DNA of 64,000 nt from Trachythela sp. YZ-2020. Taxonomy: Eukaryota > Cnidaria > Anthozoa > Malacalcyonacea > Clavulariidae. This document shows, piece after piece, positions 1 to 13,600 of the stretch. The notes beneath the pieces are model-generated. The model was not told the DNA's origin. It made no database searches and saw only the letters and a list, made by a program, of their open reading frames with translations. Position numbers and translations under genes: made by a program. Numbering within the stretch: position 1 is the stretch's first letter; each line of letters opens with the position of its first letter. The stretch covers positions 4,016,001 through 4,080,000 of the forward strand of contig JADLSH010000236.1 in NCBI GenBank assembly GCA_016169945.1, read 5' to 3'.

Positions 1-3000
1 TGCAAAGTTAGTTCTATGTAGTAAGGGTATTACTTGAGTCACTCTGATATCGGGGTTCGATTCCTGCAAAGTTAGTTCTATGTAGTAAGGGTATTACTTG
101 AGTCACCTCTGATATCGGGGTTCGATTCCTACAAAGTTAGTTCTATGTAGTAAGGGTATTACTTGAGTCACCTCTGATATCGGGGTTCGATTCCTGCAAA
201 GTTAGTTCTATGTAGTAAGGGTATTACTTGAGTCACCTCTGATATTGGGGTTCGATTCCTGCAAAGTTAGTTCTATGTAGTAAGGGTATTACTTGAGTCA
301 CCTCTGATATTGGGGTTCGATTCCTGCAAAGTCAGTTCTATGTAGTAAGGGTATTACTTGAGTCACCTCTGATATCGGGGTTCGATTCCTGCAAAGTTAG
401 TTCTATGTAGTAAGGGTATTACTTGAGTCACCTCTGATATTGGGGTTCGATTCCTGCAAAGTTAGTTCTATGTAGTAAGGGTATTACTTGAGTCACCTCT
501 GATATCGGGGTTCGATTCCTGCAAAGTTAGTTCTATGTAGTAAGGGTATTACTTGAGTCACCTCTGATATCGGGTTTCGATTCCTGCAAAGTTAGTTCTA
601 TGTAGTAAGGGTATAACTTGAGTCACCTCTGATATCGGGGTTCGATTCCTGCAAAGTCAGTTCTATGTAGTAAGGGTATTACTTGAGTCACCTCTGATAT
701 CGGGGTTCGATTCCTGCAAAGTTAGTTCTATGTAGTAAGGGTATTACTTGAGTCACCTCTGATATTGGGGTTCGATTCCTGCAAAGTTAGTTCTATGTAG
801 TAAGGGTATTACTTGAGTCACCTCTGATATCGGGTTTCGATTCCTGCAAAGTTAGTTCTATGTAGTAAGGGTATTACTTGAGTCACCTCTGATATCGGGG
901 TTCGATTCCTGCAAAGTCAGTTCTATGTAGTAAGGGTATTACTTGAGTCACCTCTGATATTGGGGTTCGATTCCTGCAAAGTTAGTTCTATGTAGTAAGG
1001 GTATAACTTGAGTCACCTCTGATATTGGGGTTCGATTCCTGCAAAGTTAGTTCTATGTAGTAAGGGTATTACTTGAGTCACCTCTGATATCGGGGTTCGA
1101 TTCCTGCAAAGTCAGTTCTATGTAGTAAGGGTATTACTTGAGTCACCTCTGATATTGGGGTTCGATTCCTGCAAAGTTAGTTCTATGTAGTAAGGGTATT
1201 ACTTGAGTCACCTCTGATATCGGGGTTCGATTCCTGCAAAGTTAGTTCTATGTAGTAAGGGTATTACTTGAGTCACCTCTGATATTGGGGTTCGATTCCT
1301 GCAAAGTTAGTTCTATGTAGTAAGGGTATTACTTGAGTCACCTCTGATATCGGGGTTCGATTCCTGCAAAGTTAGTTCTATGTAGTAGGGGTATTACTTG
1401 AGTCACCTCTGATATTGGGGTTCGATTCCTGCAAAGTTAGTTCTATGTAGTAAGGGTATTACTCGAGTCACCTCTGATATCGGGGTTCGATTCCTGCAAA
1501 GTCAGTTCTATGTAGTAAGGGTATTACTTGAGTCACCTCTGATATCGGGGTTCGATTCCTGCAAAGTTAGTTCTATGTAGTAAGGGTATAACTTGAGTCA
1601 CCTCTGATATCGGGGTTCGATTCCTGCAAAGTTAGTTCTATGTAGTAAGGGTATTACTTGAGTCAACTCTGATATCGGGGTTCGATTCCTGCAAAGTTAG
1701 TTCTATGCAGTAAGGGTATTACTTGAGTCACCTCTGATATCGGGTTTCGATTCCTGCAAAGTTAGTTCTATGTAGTAAGGGTATAACTTGAGTCACCTCT
1801 GATATTGGGGTTCGATTCCTACAAAGTTAGTTCTATGTAGTAAGGGTATTACTTGAGTCACCTCTGATATCGGGGTTCGATTCCTACAAAGTTAGTTCTA
1901 TGTAGTAAGGGTATTACTTGAGTCACCTCTGATATCGGGGTTCGATTCCTGCAAAGTTAGTTCTATGTAGTAAGGGTATTACTTGAGTCACCTCTGATAT
2001 TGGGGTTCGATTCCTGCAAAGTTAGTTCTATGTAGTAAGGGTATTACTTGAGTCACCTCTGATATTGGGGTTCGATTCCTACAAAGTTAGTTCTATGTAG
2101 TAAGGGTATTACTTGAGTCACTTCTGATATTGGGGTTCGATTCCTGCAAAGTTAGTTCTATGTAGTAAGGGTATTACTTGAGTCACCTCTGATATCGGGG
2201 TTCGATTCCTACAAAGTTAGTTCTATGTAGTAAGGGTATTACTTGAGTCACCTCTGATATCGGGGTTCGATTCCTGCAAAGTCAGTTCTATGTAGTAAGG
2301 GTATTACTTGAGTCACCTCTGATATTATGGTTCGATTCCTGCAAAGTCAGTTCTATGTAGTAAGGGTATTACTTGAGTCACTTCTGATATTGGGGTTCGA
2401 TTCCTGCAAAGTTAGTTCTATGTAGTAAGGGTATTACTTGAGTCACTTCTGATATTGGGGTTCGATTCCTGCAAAGTTAGTTCTATGTAGTAAGGGTATT
2501 ACTTGAGTCACCTCTGATATTGGGGTTCGATTCCTGCAAAGTTAGTTCTATGTAGTAAGGGTATTACTTGAGTCACCTCTGATATTGGGGTTCGATTCCT
2601 GCAAAGTTAGTTCTATGTAGTAAGGGTATTACTTGAGTCACCTCTGATATTGGGGTTCGATTCCTGCAAAGTTAGTTCTATGTAGTAAGGGTATTACTTG
2701 AGTCACCTCTGATATTGGGGTTCGATTCCTGCAAAGTTAGTTCTATGTAGTAAGGGTATTACTTGAGTCACTTCTGATATTGGGGTTCGATTCCTGCAAA
2801 GTTAGTTCTATGTAGTAAGGGTATTACTTGAGTCACCTCTGATATTGGGGTTCGATTCCTGCAAAGTTAGTTCTATGTAGTAAGGGTATTACTTGAGTCA
2901 CCTCTGATATCGGGGTTCGATTCCTGCAAAGTTAGTTCTATGTAGTAAGGGTATTACTTGAGTCACTTCTGATATTGGGGTTCGATTCCTGCAAAGTTAG

Positions 3001-4657
3001 TTCTATGTAGTAAGGGTATTACTTGAGTCACCTCTGATATTGGGGTTGGATTCCTGCAAAGTTAGTTCTATGTAGTAAGGGTATTACTTGAGTCACCTCT
3101 GATATTGGGGTTCGATTCCTGCAAAGTTAGTTCTATGTAGTAAGGGTATTACTTGAGTCACCTCTGATATTGGGGTTGGATTCCTGCAAAGTCAGTTCTA
3201 TGTAGTAAGGGTATTACTTGAGTCACCTCTGATATTGGGGTTCGATTCCTGCAAAGTTAGTTATATGTAGTAAGGGTATTACTTGAGTCACCTCTGATAT
3301 TGGGGTTCGATTCCTGCAAAGTCAGTTCTATGTAGTAAGGGTATTACTTGAGTCACCTCTGATATTGGGGTTCGATTCCTGCAAAGTTAGTTCTATGTAG
3401 TAAGGGTATTACTTGAGTCACTTCTGATATTGGGGTTCGATTCCTACAAAGTCAGTTCTATGTAGTAAGGGTATTACTTGAGTCACCTCTGATATTGGGG
3501 TTCGATTCCTGCAAAGTTAGTTCTATGTAGTAAGGGTATTACTTGAGTCACCTCTGATATTGGGGTTCGATTCCTGCAAAGTCAGTTCTATGTAGTAAGG
3601 GTATTACTTGAGTCACCTCTGATATTGGGGTTCGATTCCTACAAAGTTAGTTCTATGTAGTAAGGGTATTACTTGAGTCACCTCTGATATCGGGGTTCGA
3701 TTCCTGCAAAGTTAGTTCTATGTAGTAAGGGTATTACTTGAGTCACCTCTGATATTGGGGTTCGATTCCTGCAAAGTCAGTTCTATGTAGTAAGGGTATT
3801 ACTTGAGTCACCTCTGATATTGGGGTTCGATTCCTGCAAAGTCAGTTCTATGTAGTAGGGGTATTACTTGAGTCACCTCTGATATTGGGGTTCGATTCCT
3901 GCAAAGTCAGTTCTATGTAGTAAGGGTATTACTTGAGTCACCTCCGATATTGGGGTTCGATTCCTACAAAGTTAGTTCTATGTAGTAAGGGTATTACTTG
4001 AGTCACTTCTGATATTGGGGTTCGATTCCTACAAAGTTAGTTCTATGTAGTAAGGGTATTACTTGAGTCACTTCTGATATCGGGGTTCGATTCCTGCAAA
4101 GTTAGTTCTATGTAGTAAGGGTATTACTTGAGTCACCTCTGATATCGGGGTTCGATTCCTGCAAAGTTAGTTCTATGTAGTAAGGGTATTACTTGAGTCA
4201 CCTCTGATATTGGGGTTCGATTCCTGCAAAGTTAGTTCTATGTAGTAAGGGTATTACTTGAGTCACCTCCGATATTGGGGTTCGATTCCTTCAAAGTTAG
4301 TTCTATGTAGTAAGGGTATAACTTGAGTCACCTCTGATATTGGGGTTCGATTCCTACAAAGTTAGTTCTATGTAGTAAGGGTATTACTTGAGTCACCTCT
4401 GATATCGGGGTTCGATTCCTACAAAGTTAGTTCTATGTAGTAAGGGTATTACTTGAGTCACCTCTGATATCGGGGTTCGATTCCTGCAAAGTTAGTTCTA
4501 TGTAGTAAGGGTATTACTTGAGTCACCTCTGATATTGGGGTTCGATTCCTACAAAGTTAGTTCTATGTAGTAAGGGTATTACTTGAGTCACCTCTGATAT
4601 CGGGGTTCGATTCCTACAAAGTAAGTTAGTTCTATGTAGTAAGGGTATTACTTGAGT
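1..4657. repeat. 65-bp tandem array (about 71 copies) in an MCCC1 intron
   Basis: A head-to-tail array of a 65-bp unit occupies the window from its left edge to about 4657, where it breaks off just before the MCCC1 acceptor at 4680. Copies are very similar. Most differences recur at the same few positions (GTTAG/GTCAG, GATATC/GATATT, CCTCT/CTTCT, TGCAAAG/TACAAAG). Nearly every unit contains GGGGTTCGATTCC, which matches the tRNA internal promoter B-box, with an A-box-like TAGTAAGGG about 36 nt upstream. Nearly every unit also contains TGAGTCA. The unit therefore looks like a degenerate tRNA-derived sequence that was amplified. The array extends beyond the window. Confidence 0.97.
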
Positions 4658-4680
4658 AAAATTATTTTCTTTAACTTCAG

Positions 4681-7600
4681 GCAATCCATCCCGGATACGG
4701 CTTCCTGTCAGAAAAACCAGAATTTGCAGAACTTTGTCTCAAACAAAATGTGATATTTGTTGGACCTCCTCCTTCTGCTATCAGAGATATGGGGATAAAA
4801 AGGTACAGTGAGTGACACAAGAGCTTGTGATCGTTGATCAGCTGTCAGCTAAAAAACCAATTGTCAGCAGTCAATATAATATTTTGTTGGACGTAAATGG
4901 CTATTTCATCGCTCGTTAGCTAAGTTAAGATATTTTGTCAGCTGTCATTCAAAAGTACAGCCAAATTTTTGTAGTCAGTTTTCCCCAATTAGACCCTCAT
5001 TTCTGTAATGACACAACCATTTTTTAAACCGTGCAATTTGTGTGTGAAAACGTATCGCCTTAAAAAGGAATGTAATATAAAATTCCTTCGATGAAAGTGT
5101 TTTGTTTTTTTGCGGTCATCACACACTGTTCATCCTAGATCATTTTACACTTCAATCAACAAAAGCGACTCGATTTTAATTATACTCGACTACTGTCATT
5201 GCGTTTCAAATATTTATTGTTTTTACTTTTTTTCTTTCTGTAAATGACCTTATATTATATCTTCTTGTATATGATTGAACATCATATTTAATCGCACATC
5301 TAGACAAACAAAGGCAAGGAGTTTTACTTATGTTGTGACTTTCTTTGCTAATCTAGTACATCCAAGAAAATAATGAGTGATGCCGGAGTACCGATAATAC
5401 AAGGTTACCATGGTGAGGACCAATCAGATGAAAGACTAAGATTAGAAGCTGAAAATATAGGGTAAGGAATTACTATACGGCGTTCAACCAACGTCATAGC
5501 TGATTGGTTAGTTGTTTTCCCCTAGCAACGGAGTAGGAAGCGATCCGCCTGTCATAATTCATTGCATGTTGTCGGCAAAATTACATTCCAGAGTCATGGG
5601 CCCGTCCACCCGTAAATTGGCCCGTCCACCCGTAAATTTAGCTTGGGGAGGGGGGGGGGCGGCAGACCTAGTGCAGCACTTCTTAACGGGTAGATTGCTA
5701 ATCCTAAGTCTCTGTCCAGAGAGCAATAATTTTGCTTCCCGCGTTAACGTTATTCCGTTGACTAAACGATAACATGATATTTTGTCGGTGTTGTTAGTTA
5801 ATTACTATAATTTTTCCCACCAATATAAAGCACAATATACAGTTTTCCCATTCTTTGGTAAAGACGGTGGTGTAATATATGTTTTGATGTTTTCTAGATA
5901 TCCAGTCATGTTGAAGGCAGTTAGAGGTGGCGGAGGAAAGGTAATAATAGAGAGCTTTAGATTTGACTACGAATCATTCACGAACACGACAATGAATACA
6001 AGATTCGACATTCCACGCTAGCCACGTCATGTTTTACTGTCGTCGCTTCTTGTACTCGTGCCGAACTTGTAGTGAAATCTAAAGCTCTCTTATATTGGTC
6101 TACTGATCTCACATCAACGCGTTTTATACTTCCATGACTCGATATTTTACTGTTACAAGTGCTCTGTCAAAATATTTGTCAAGTATGGACCAATCACTGT
6201 TCTTTAAGCAAGTTCTAAAACTTTTTAAGTCTAGTAAATGCGCTGAACATTAACATGTAATTCCTTAATATCATAGACTAAAAACTAAATCTCCTGTAAT
6301 CCTACATCGGATAAAACCTAACAAACTGAATTTCATCAATTAAAGTAGGATTTGATACAGAAATAATTTTTTTATAATCTAATATTTGAATTTTAACAGG
6401 GCATGAGAATTGTTTTGAAGGCGGAGGAATTTGATGAGGCGTTGGAGTCAGCAAGAAGAGAATCGATGAAATCATTTAATGATGATAACATGCTCGTTGA
6501 AAAATATGTAGAGTCACCCAGGTAAACACTTCGTGAGGTCTCCCATCATGCCCAAATATTTATAGAACGCGCGCAAATATTAAAAGCAAGTGCGCAAATA
6601 TTAAAAGCACGTGCGCGAGGTAAGCCTTTTCTGACCCCCATCCACTTTTCAATGTTGGCGTCATGATGAATTAGTTCTATCGTGTCATGTGTAGACCAAA
6701 GAGAATGACTTAATACAGTGTTGAAACGCGCCAAATGGTATTTTGAGTTCAACTGTACACATCTTAATACATTGCAGACATGTCGAAGTGCAAGTATTTG
6801 CAGACACGTCAGGAAATACAGTGTATTTATTTGAGCGAGACTGCAGTGTTCAGAGACGTCATCAGAAGATTATTGAAGAAGCTCCTGCACCAGGGATTTC
6901 GCCCGAGGTGCGCAGGAGACTGGGGGAGGCTGCTGTAAGAGCCGCAAAGGCTGTTGGGTATACTGGCGCAGGTATGTGCAACTAATATTTTGTCACCTTT
7001 TGGGCAATATGGTGGTAGAAAGGTAGTGATGCAACGATAATCATATAACGTGTATACACCTCAGGACACAATTGGCAAGTGTTTCTTAACCACTCTCGTT
7101 GAGGTTATAGCCAATTCAGTCAGCAAACACGGTCATTTCTGTGGCATGCTAATCAGTACAACGATGTCGTGACCTTGGAAAATCGTGTTTTCCCAAATGA
7201 TCAAGGCACATTGGAGAAAACAGCTCTCTTGTAATTGCAAACTGAAAAACAAAACAACGAACGCTTGATAGTATTGTTTCGCCCTTACCCTTGTTTCTGT
7301 GCTTGTTTTCTCCTTTCGTATATTTTTGTTGTTGTTTTCTTGGTTCTTCTCGTTCCATGGGGTTGTAAATGTATGAAGTTTTATTTTCAGGATCAATAAG
7401 AGGAATTTTCTTGGCTGTTTAGGTACTGTGGAATTTATAATGGACAAAAACCAAGACTTCTATTTCATGGAAATGAACACCAGACTACAAGTAGAACATC
7501 CTGTGACAGAAATGATTACTGGACTGGATCTTGTCGAGTGGCAGTTAAGAGTTGCTGCAGGAGAAACTCTACCACTTCAACAATCCGATATTGACTTTAA

Positions 7601-10600
7601 TGGATATTCTTTTGAAGCTAGGATATACGCTGAAGATCCTGACAAGTAAGCCAATAGCAATAAGTTTGTTGTATTATAGGTTTGCAAGGTCATAAACATA
7701 ATAGCACGGATGAAGAGCAGGGCTTACGGAACGAATGCTTTACCAAGATATTTTTCTCAAAACAGAACAAGTAAGCCAGTATTATTACTGTTTGAATGTA
7801 GGCACCGTTTGTGGTCCAAGGCTACAACTAGCCTTTGTGGCCCAAGGCTACAACTAGCCTTTGTGGCAATAATTATTGTCATGGCAACTAAGCGGTAACA
7901 ATGACAATAGAAAACCAGTAACAACAGAAGCAAAAGGAGTGAGCCATGACAAATCTCCAGCACCAGTCACACTCAGTGGAAAAATTCAATCTATAGTGTT
8001 CTACACATCATATTTGAAAATTAGCCGAGATGGAAGTGCGAAGAGATTGACAAGTGCGACATTTGACCGGGAGTCGAATTTTTATTTGAATTTAAATTCT
8101 TCCCTGAAATGTAATATGGTATACTATGGTATACTATTGTAATAAGTTTTAAATTAAGCAGAAGTTAGCGAGAGGCGTTGAAATTTTTTATATATTTGAA
8201 ACACCAGAACTGCATTTATACTGTCACTATTCCACCTTGTAACATCCAATTATGCTTGCAGTGCTCCCATTCCCTACGTCCCTGACTGCAGTTATTATAT
8301 TATTCAACTACCGGCTTCTGTTGTTATATTTCAGTGACTTTCTTCCTGGTGCTGGTCCTTTAGTTCATCTTACGACACCTCCACCATCAGAACATGTCAG
8401 AATAGAAACAGGAGTTGTTCAAGGTTAGAAAGAAATTGTATTAAACATAAAACAACCTACTTTATTTAATTCATTGATATTAGATATTAAATATAGAGTC
8501 AGTAAATTAAATATAAAGAGCAATAGCAATAAAAAATCATTTTGTCGCACTTGGGAAGGAACATTTATATTGTAAAATCTTGTAGAATTTCTGCATCGCA
8601 CTTTGTACATTCCGCCATCTTGAATATGCATGTTCATCGATATACGTGACGTCACAACTAGGCTGATGTCATAATGCTAAATAGTATTTTTACTCTACTA
8701 TTTTTAATTGAACCACATCATTTTCACACAACACTTTTGTTGGCTAAGTTGGAGTAATACGAGCAACAAAATTGCTGCAACTTGCAACAAAAACTGATTT
8801 CAATGCATGTTAATTAAAAATGTTAACGTATAAGTTACCAAACATGAGACAACGTTCGTAAACATTTCTAACTAACATGCGTTGAAATCAGTTTTTAGTG
8901 CAAAGTTTCACTTTGCAACTATAGGGATGTAAGGCAAAAATTAGCGAAGGATGGATCGAGTAAACAATCCCCGGGGGGGGAGCTTGCACTCTATGTTCTT
9001 TGTTACGTTATATAGAATTCAAGGGCTTACTATTTTTTTAAACATTGAAACGTTATTTTGATAGCTACAGTTGCGCGTTTAATGTTGTTTTTCTGTCTGT
9101 TTAATGGAAACGTTGAAAAAAGTTTGATAAATTGTGAAATTGTCGTCCTAATCGTAAGGAATTTTGTCTTCGTTCATGGGGATCGGGCGATTGAATTTTT
9201 GTGAGAACTGCAAATCAACGCATATAAATAAACATGGGGACGTATGAGTGAGTGCGTGTCGAAAATTGAGAACTGGCATATATTGGCACATATTGAATTA
9301 TAATAGAATTGGCATGTATTATTCGGGCTGCAGTTGTAACGATATATTATTTTAGCGTACGACTATGCTCAATTAATTTGAGGCGCGAGTTTCGCGAATA
9401 GAACATTTAGAAGTAAACAATGCTAATTATAGAATTTTCCAAAGCTCATGCAATGCTTCGGCTTTAAAGGAATCTGCTTTCGATTGAAATTTTTGAAAAA
9501 AAGATCAAAATTCAAGGAATTGAAGTTTTGGTAGAAAGTTTTTACAGTAGTTACACAGTGCCTTGAACAATGCGTTACTAGTACGAATAATTCAGTCATT
9601 CGAATATTTAAAAGTTACAAGAAATTACAGCTCTATTACCTCTATAACTATATTATGTATTTGAATTCGAAAAAATGGTTTAGTGTGAAAATGGCTCTTA
9701 CCAGACCTTTCGTGTTAAATGTGCATATTTCCAAATCCATCCCGTATTCATTTACGTATATAATGCGTAGTTTAGCCTCATGAACTTTGCACTATCTTTG
9801 GGATCTCTGGGTTGTTACAAGTTCGTATAACTTTGCCTTTAAGATATCAATGAAATCCTCCTCCAACCAAATTTGGATTCATTCGCAGCAACTGTTTTAA
9901 GCCGTTTTAAGTTGTATCATATTTAAAAGATGTTTTAATTGTATTGTTTCTCTATTTTATCTTAAGGTGACGATGTTTCTGTTCATTACGATCCAATGAT
10001 AGCGAAACTTGTTGTTTGGTGTAAAGATCGACCATCAGCGTTACGATTATTGAAAGATTCACTGCGAAACTATAACGTATGTATTCTGGTAGAACAACCT
10101 TTATCTCCTGAAATTCATGTTAAAATTAAAGTCCAAAATATCATGCATAATAATGCTGAAATTTATATTTAAAATTTTCGTGAGTGTTCTTCCTGTCCAT
10201 TGCACGTGCTGACATCTTACATCAATGGTTCTAGCGCTTGCTATTCCCCTTCTTTTCTGCTTACCACTTCTTGCTTATTGGTATTTGTTACAGTACGTTA
10301 TTGGTCAATTTTTCCGTGACTGTCTTTGTAGTTTTGCTATAAAAATAGCCTGTTTTTCTGTCTCTTGTAACTTACTGTCTTATGTCTGTTATGAAGGGAG
10401 TAACGTCGAAATCTTCTTTCGTTCGAAACGTCAGAATATTTTACTTGACGAGAACTCGACGGCCTTTTATCTAATTTTTGGATGAGTTTTTCTGATAGTA
10501 ATGTATAGGCGTTACTTTAAATTTTTAGATTGTTGGACTTAGTACCAATTTAGATTTTCTGATAAATCTTTCAAGTCATAAAGAATTTCAGAAAGGAAAT

Positions 10601-10621
10601 GTAAATACAGATTTTATACAG
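4681..10621 (+). CDS. MCCC1: MCCC1 biotin carboxylase exon block
   Basis: These nine exons encode the ATP-grasp biotin carboxylase core. Recognisable segments in order are [48 protein letters not shown] split across the 5940/6400 junction, [62 protein letters not shown] and [12 protein letters not shown]. They are collinear with human MCCC1 and all expected catalytic elements are present, so the enzyme is predicted active. Open frames on the other strand across these exons are shadows. Confidence 0.95.
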
Positions 10622-13600
10622 GTATATGACGTAGCATCATATATGGTACAATTATTTGTCACAAATTATTTACTAATATAAATTTTGGGCGTCTCGCTCG
10701 ACAGAATAGAATAGGTTTTTGTGGATGGGAATTTGGAACGAAAACTATAAACCGTTGCAGCGCTCTGATCATTGAGTTATGTATAAATCCGTTGCATTCC
10801 GCTGAATCACAGGGCTGCAGGTTCACTTCCTGTCAGTTTTCCCTCCAAATTTCCACAAAAAAAACTTAACATTACTAAAAGGTTTGCACATTTTCGTTTT
10901 TAGGATTATTATAAAGAGTTGTTTCCAGAAAAGAAATCGTTGTCTTCAGATTTATTAGCGAGGGCGTCAATTTCGGTAGCTTTACTGGATTTAAATAAAA
11001 ATATCCACAAGAGTTCTGTTGGTATGATTACTTGTTTGTTTACTGATTTGTAAGAAAAAATTACACTTTGGATCCAATGGATGCAATATTTATAAACCCT
11101 AGCAAGAACATAATGTGAATGTTACTCGAAAAATGTTCTGTTCTGGCGAAAACAAGAAGTTATATACATACAGTATTATCCAATTCTGATTGCTTGAAAA
11201 GAATACAGCATACTTTTGCGAGACGATGTCACAAAAACTTTGATACATAATTTACATTATTGCATGCATGTAAGAATAAGGCTACGGATAGAATAAGAAT
11301 GAGATATATATTGTTTCACTCGAAATATCCATCCACCTAAACCTTCTACCTTAATTTCAATCGAGTGAGATGCAGAAAAAAACACCTTATAACAATTGAA
11401 TTACTGGATTATAGGGTTAGGACTATAGTGTTAGAATTAGGTTAAGGGTACACCGTGTTTAAATCGGAGAAAATTTATATAGAAATTGAGTCCTGGGTGT
11501 TTTTATTTTCAGATATGTTTTCACCTTGGAGTTTATCATCTAGTTTCCGAGTCAATAATAATTTATCAAGAAAACTAGTTCTCAATGACGGAGAGTCAGG
11601 TACGAATGTAAAATTTCTTCGCACACTAGAATACTTGTGATAAGCATGGAACTGTAAGGAGTATGGAGTGCCTCGCAGCTTTTCGAGCGAGTGATTTTCA
11701 TTGACTCCATTGCTTCGAACTTTAGAAAACCTTCGTCCAACTGGAGGAGAACTTCTGAGCAACTGCGATATGACCCATAAACTATACTGGATGTTATGTA
11801 ATAAAATTTTATTGTAAGTAATTACTTCTTTTTTTTTCAGATGTTGAAGTTTCGTTACGCTTTGAAGATGGAGGTCATTATAAAATACAGGTTTGAAATA
11901 TTGAGTTGGTTAAACTTAGTTAAAGCTACAATTTCAGAAATTTGTTTTCCGTCCAGGACATATCATGTACAACTATCCATACAGCGTCTACATCGAAATT
12001 CTTCCTTTTTAACTCATTTCTGACATTCTGTGATATTTCCCTTGATAAGTGAAATACCGTATCTCGTGTCATAAATACATTTACCGCGAAATTGATTTCG
12101 TTTGACTTGTCCTGTTGTTAGATTGGTGAAGATGTTATGCATGGTTATGGAAGTTTAGAGATTGATGGTTCTCATAAAACTGTCACAGTAACGGTCGATG
12201 GTGTTGTTTCAAAAATGTCTGTCGTAGAACATGATGGTACTTTACATCTATTCTCTTCGGTAAGAAGTTGTCAGTGCATGCAGATATCTCTACACTTATA
12301 TTTCACAAATAGATTCTATTTTGTTATTTGCTTATAACATGGGGATGTAGTAGCTGCATCAATGATTATCACACACGTTTTCTTTGATTTCGTAAGAAAT
12401 TGTAAACATTTCATTAGGTATTTCCCATACATGCCCAAGAACAAGATTACTTTGATATAGGGATGCACAAACTCAGTGGCGTAGCCAGGTTTTTCAGTCA
12501 AGGGGGCCTCGAAAAAATGCTAGGGGGGCCAACATAGGGATTTGTATTATTCCGAATGTTTCCTAGAGGGGGGAACGACAACTCCGCCAGGGGGCGCCCC
12601 CCCCTCTGGATACGTCCCTGGACAATTCAATACATTTGATGCTTTGTTCCTTGTAACAAATCCAAGAGGCATCACTTTCATTACTATATTTGTAGGAAGG
12701 ACATTATAAAGTACATCGAATCGTCCCTGATTTTATAAAAAGTAAATCCGAAGCCATTAATCTGGGTGATGCCGTAGCACCAATGACTGGAACTATTGTC
12801 AAGGTTTGATATATAATATTAAATAAATACAGAGCTTAACCTTAGATTTACCTCCTATCAGAGGGGACCACACCACCATGTCAATTCCAGTCTCTTCCCC
12901 TCAGGAAAACTACATGCATGCCTGCGATCTGCTAGCCTGCCCGCAAACGCCCGACTTCAAATGTTTGGGTGTTACGGGAATACGAATTACCTAGCCTGAA
13001 ACAGCCGCATATTTTCCCGCCCGTCCGCCGCTGGAAATATGCGACTGTTTCAGGCTACGAATTACCGTCTATGTTCGTTGCTAGAGATCCGCTAATACCT
13101 GATCAAAGCCTCTAAGTGACAGATCATTGCCTTTTTGAGGGGCATGCATTTCCTAGAAAGGAATTTTTCGAGTTGGTGCAATATAGGCGTTGCATCGGGA
13201 GGGTATTATAAACTGGAAGTCCTTTTCTTGCAATATAGGTGAACGTTGAAAATGGACAAACAGTGAAAGAAGGCGAGGTCGTTATGATCATGGAAGCAAT
13301 GAAAATGGAAGTAAGTTTCAAATTTTATATGCTATATACAGTCGAACCCCTATTAACGGACACCTCTCTTAAGCGGACACATATCTCGGGTCCCAATTAT
13401 TTCTTCAATAAAATATAATCATAACCCTTATTAAGCGGACACCTCTCTTAAGCGGACACATATCTCAGGTCCCAATTATTTCTTCAATAAAATATAATCA
13501 TAACCCTTATTAAGCGGACACCTCTCTTAAGCGGACACATATCTCGGGTCCCAATCATTTCTTTAATAAAATATAATCATAACCCTTATTAAGCGGACAC

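Noticed and set aside
1..4657. CRISPR array
   Set aside because: Units are contiguous 65-bp copies without unique spacers, in an animal gene intron; it is a minisatellite.
1..4657. Cluster of functional tRNA genes, because of the B-box in each unit
   Set aside because: Units do not fold into a tRNA: the T-stem pairs poorly, there is no acceptor stem and the A-box is degenerate.
5512..6021. Small open frames between MCCC1 exons 2 and 4
   Set aside because: They only overlap exon 5898-5940 by reading through its splice sites, and include G-runs of repeat origin.
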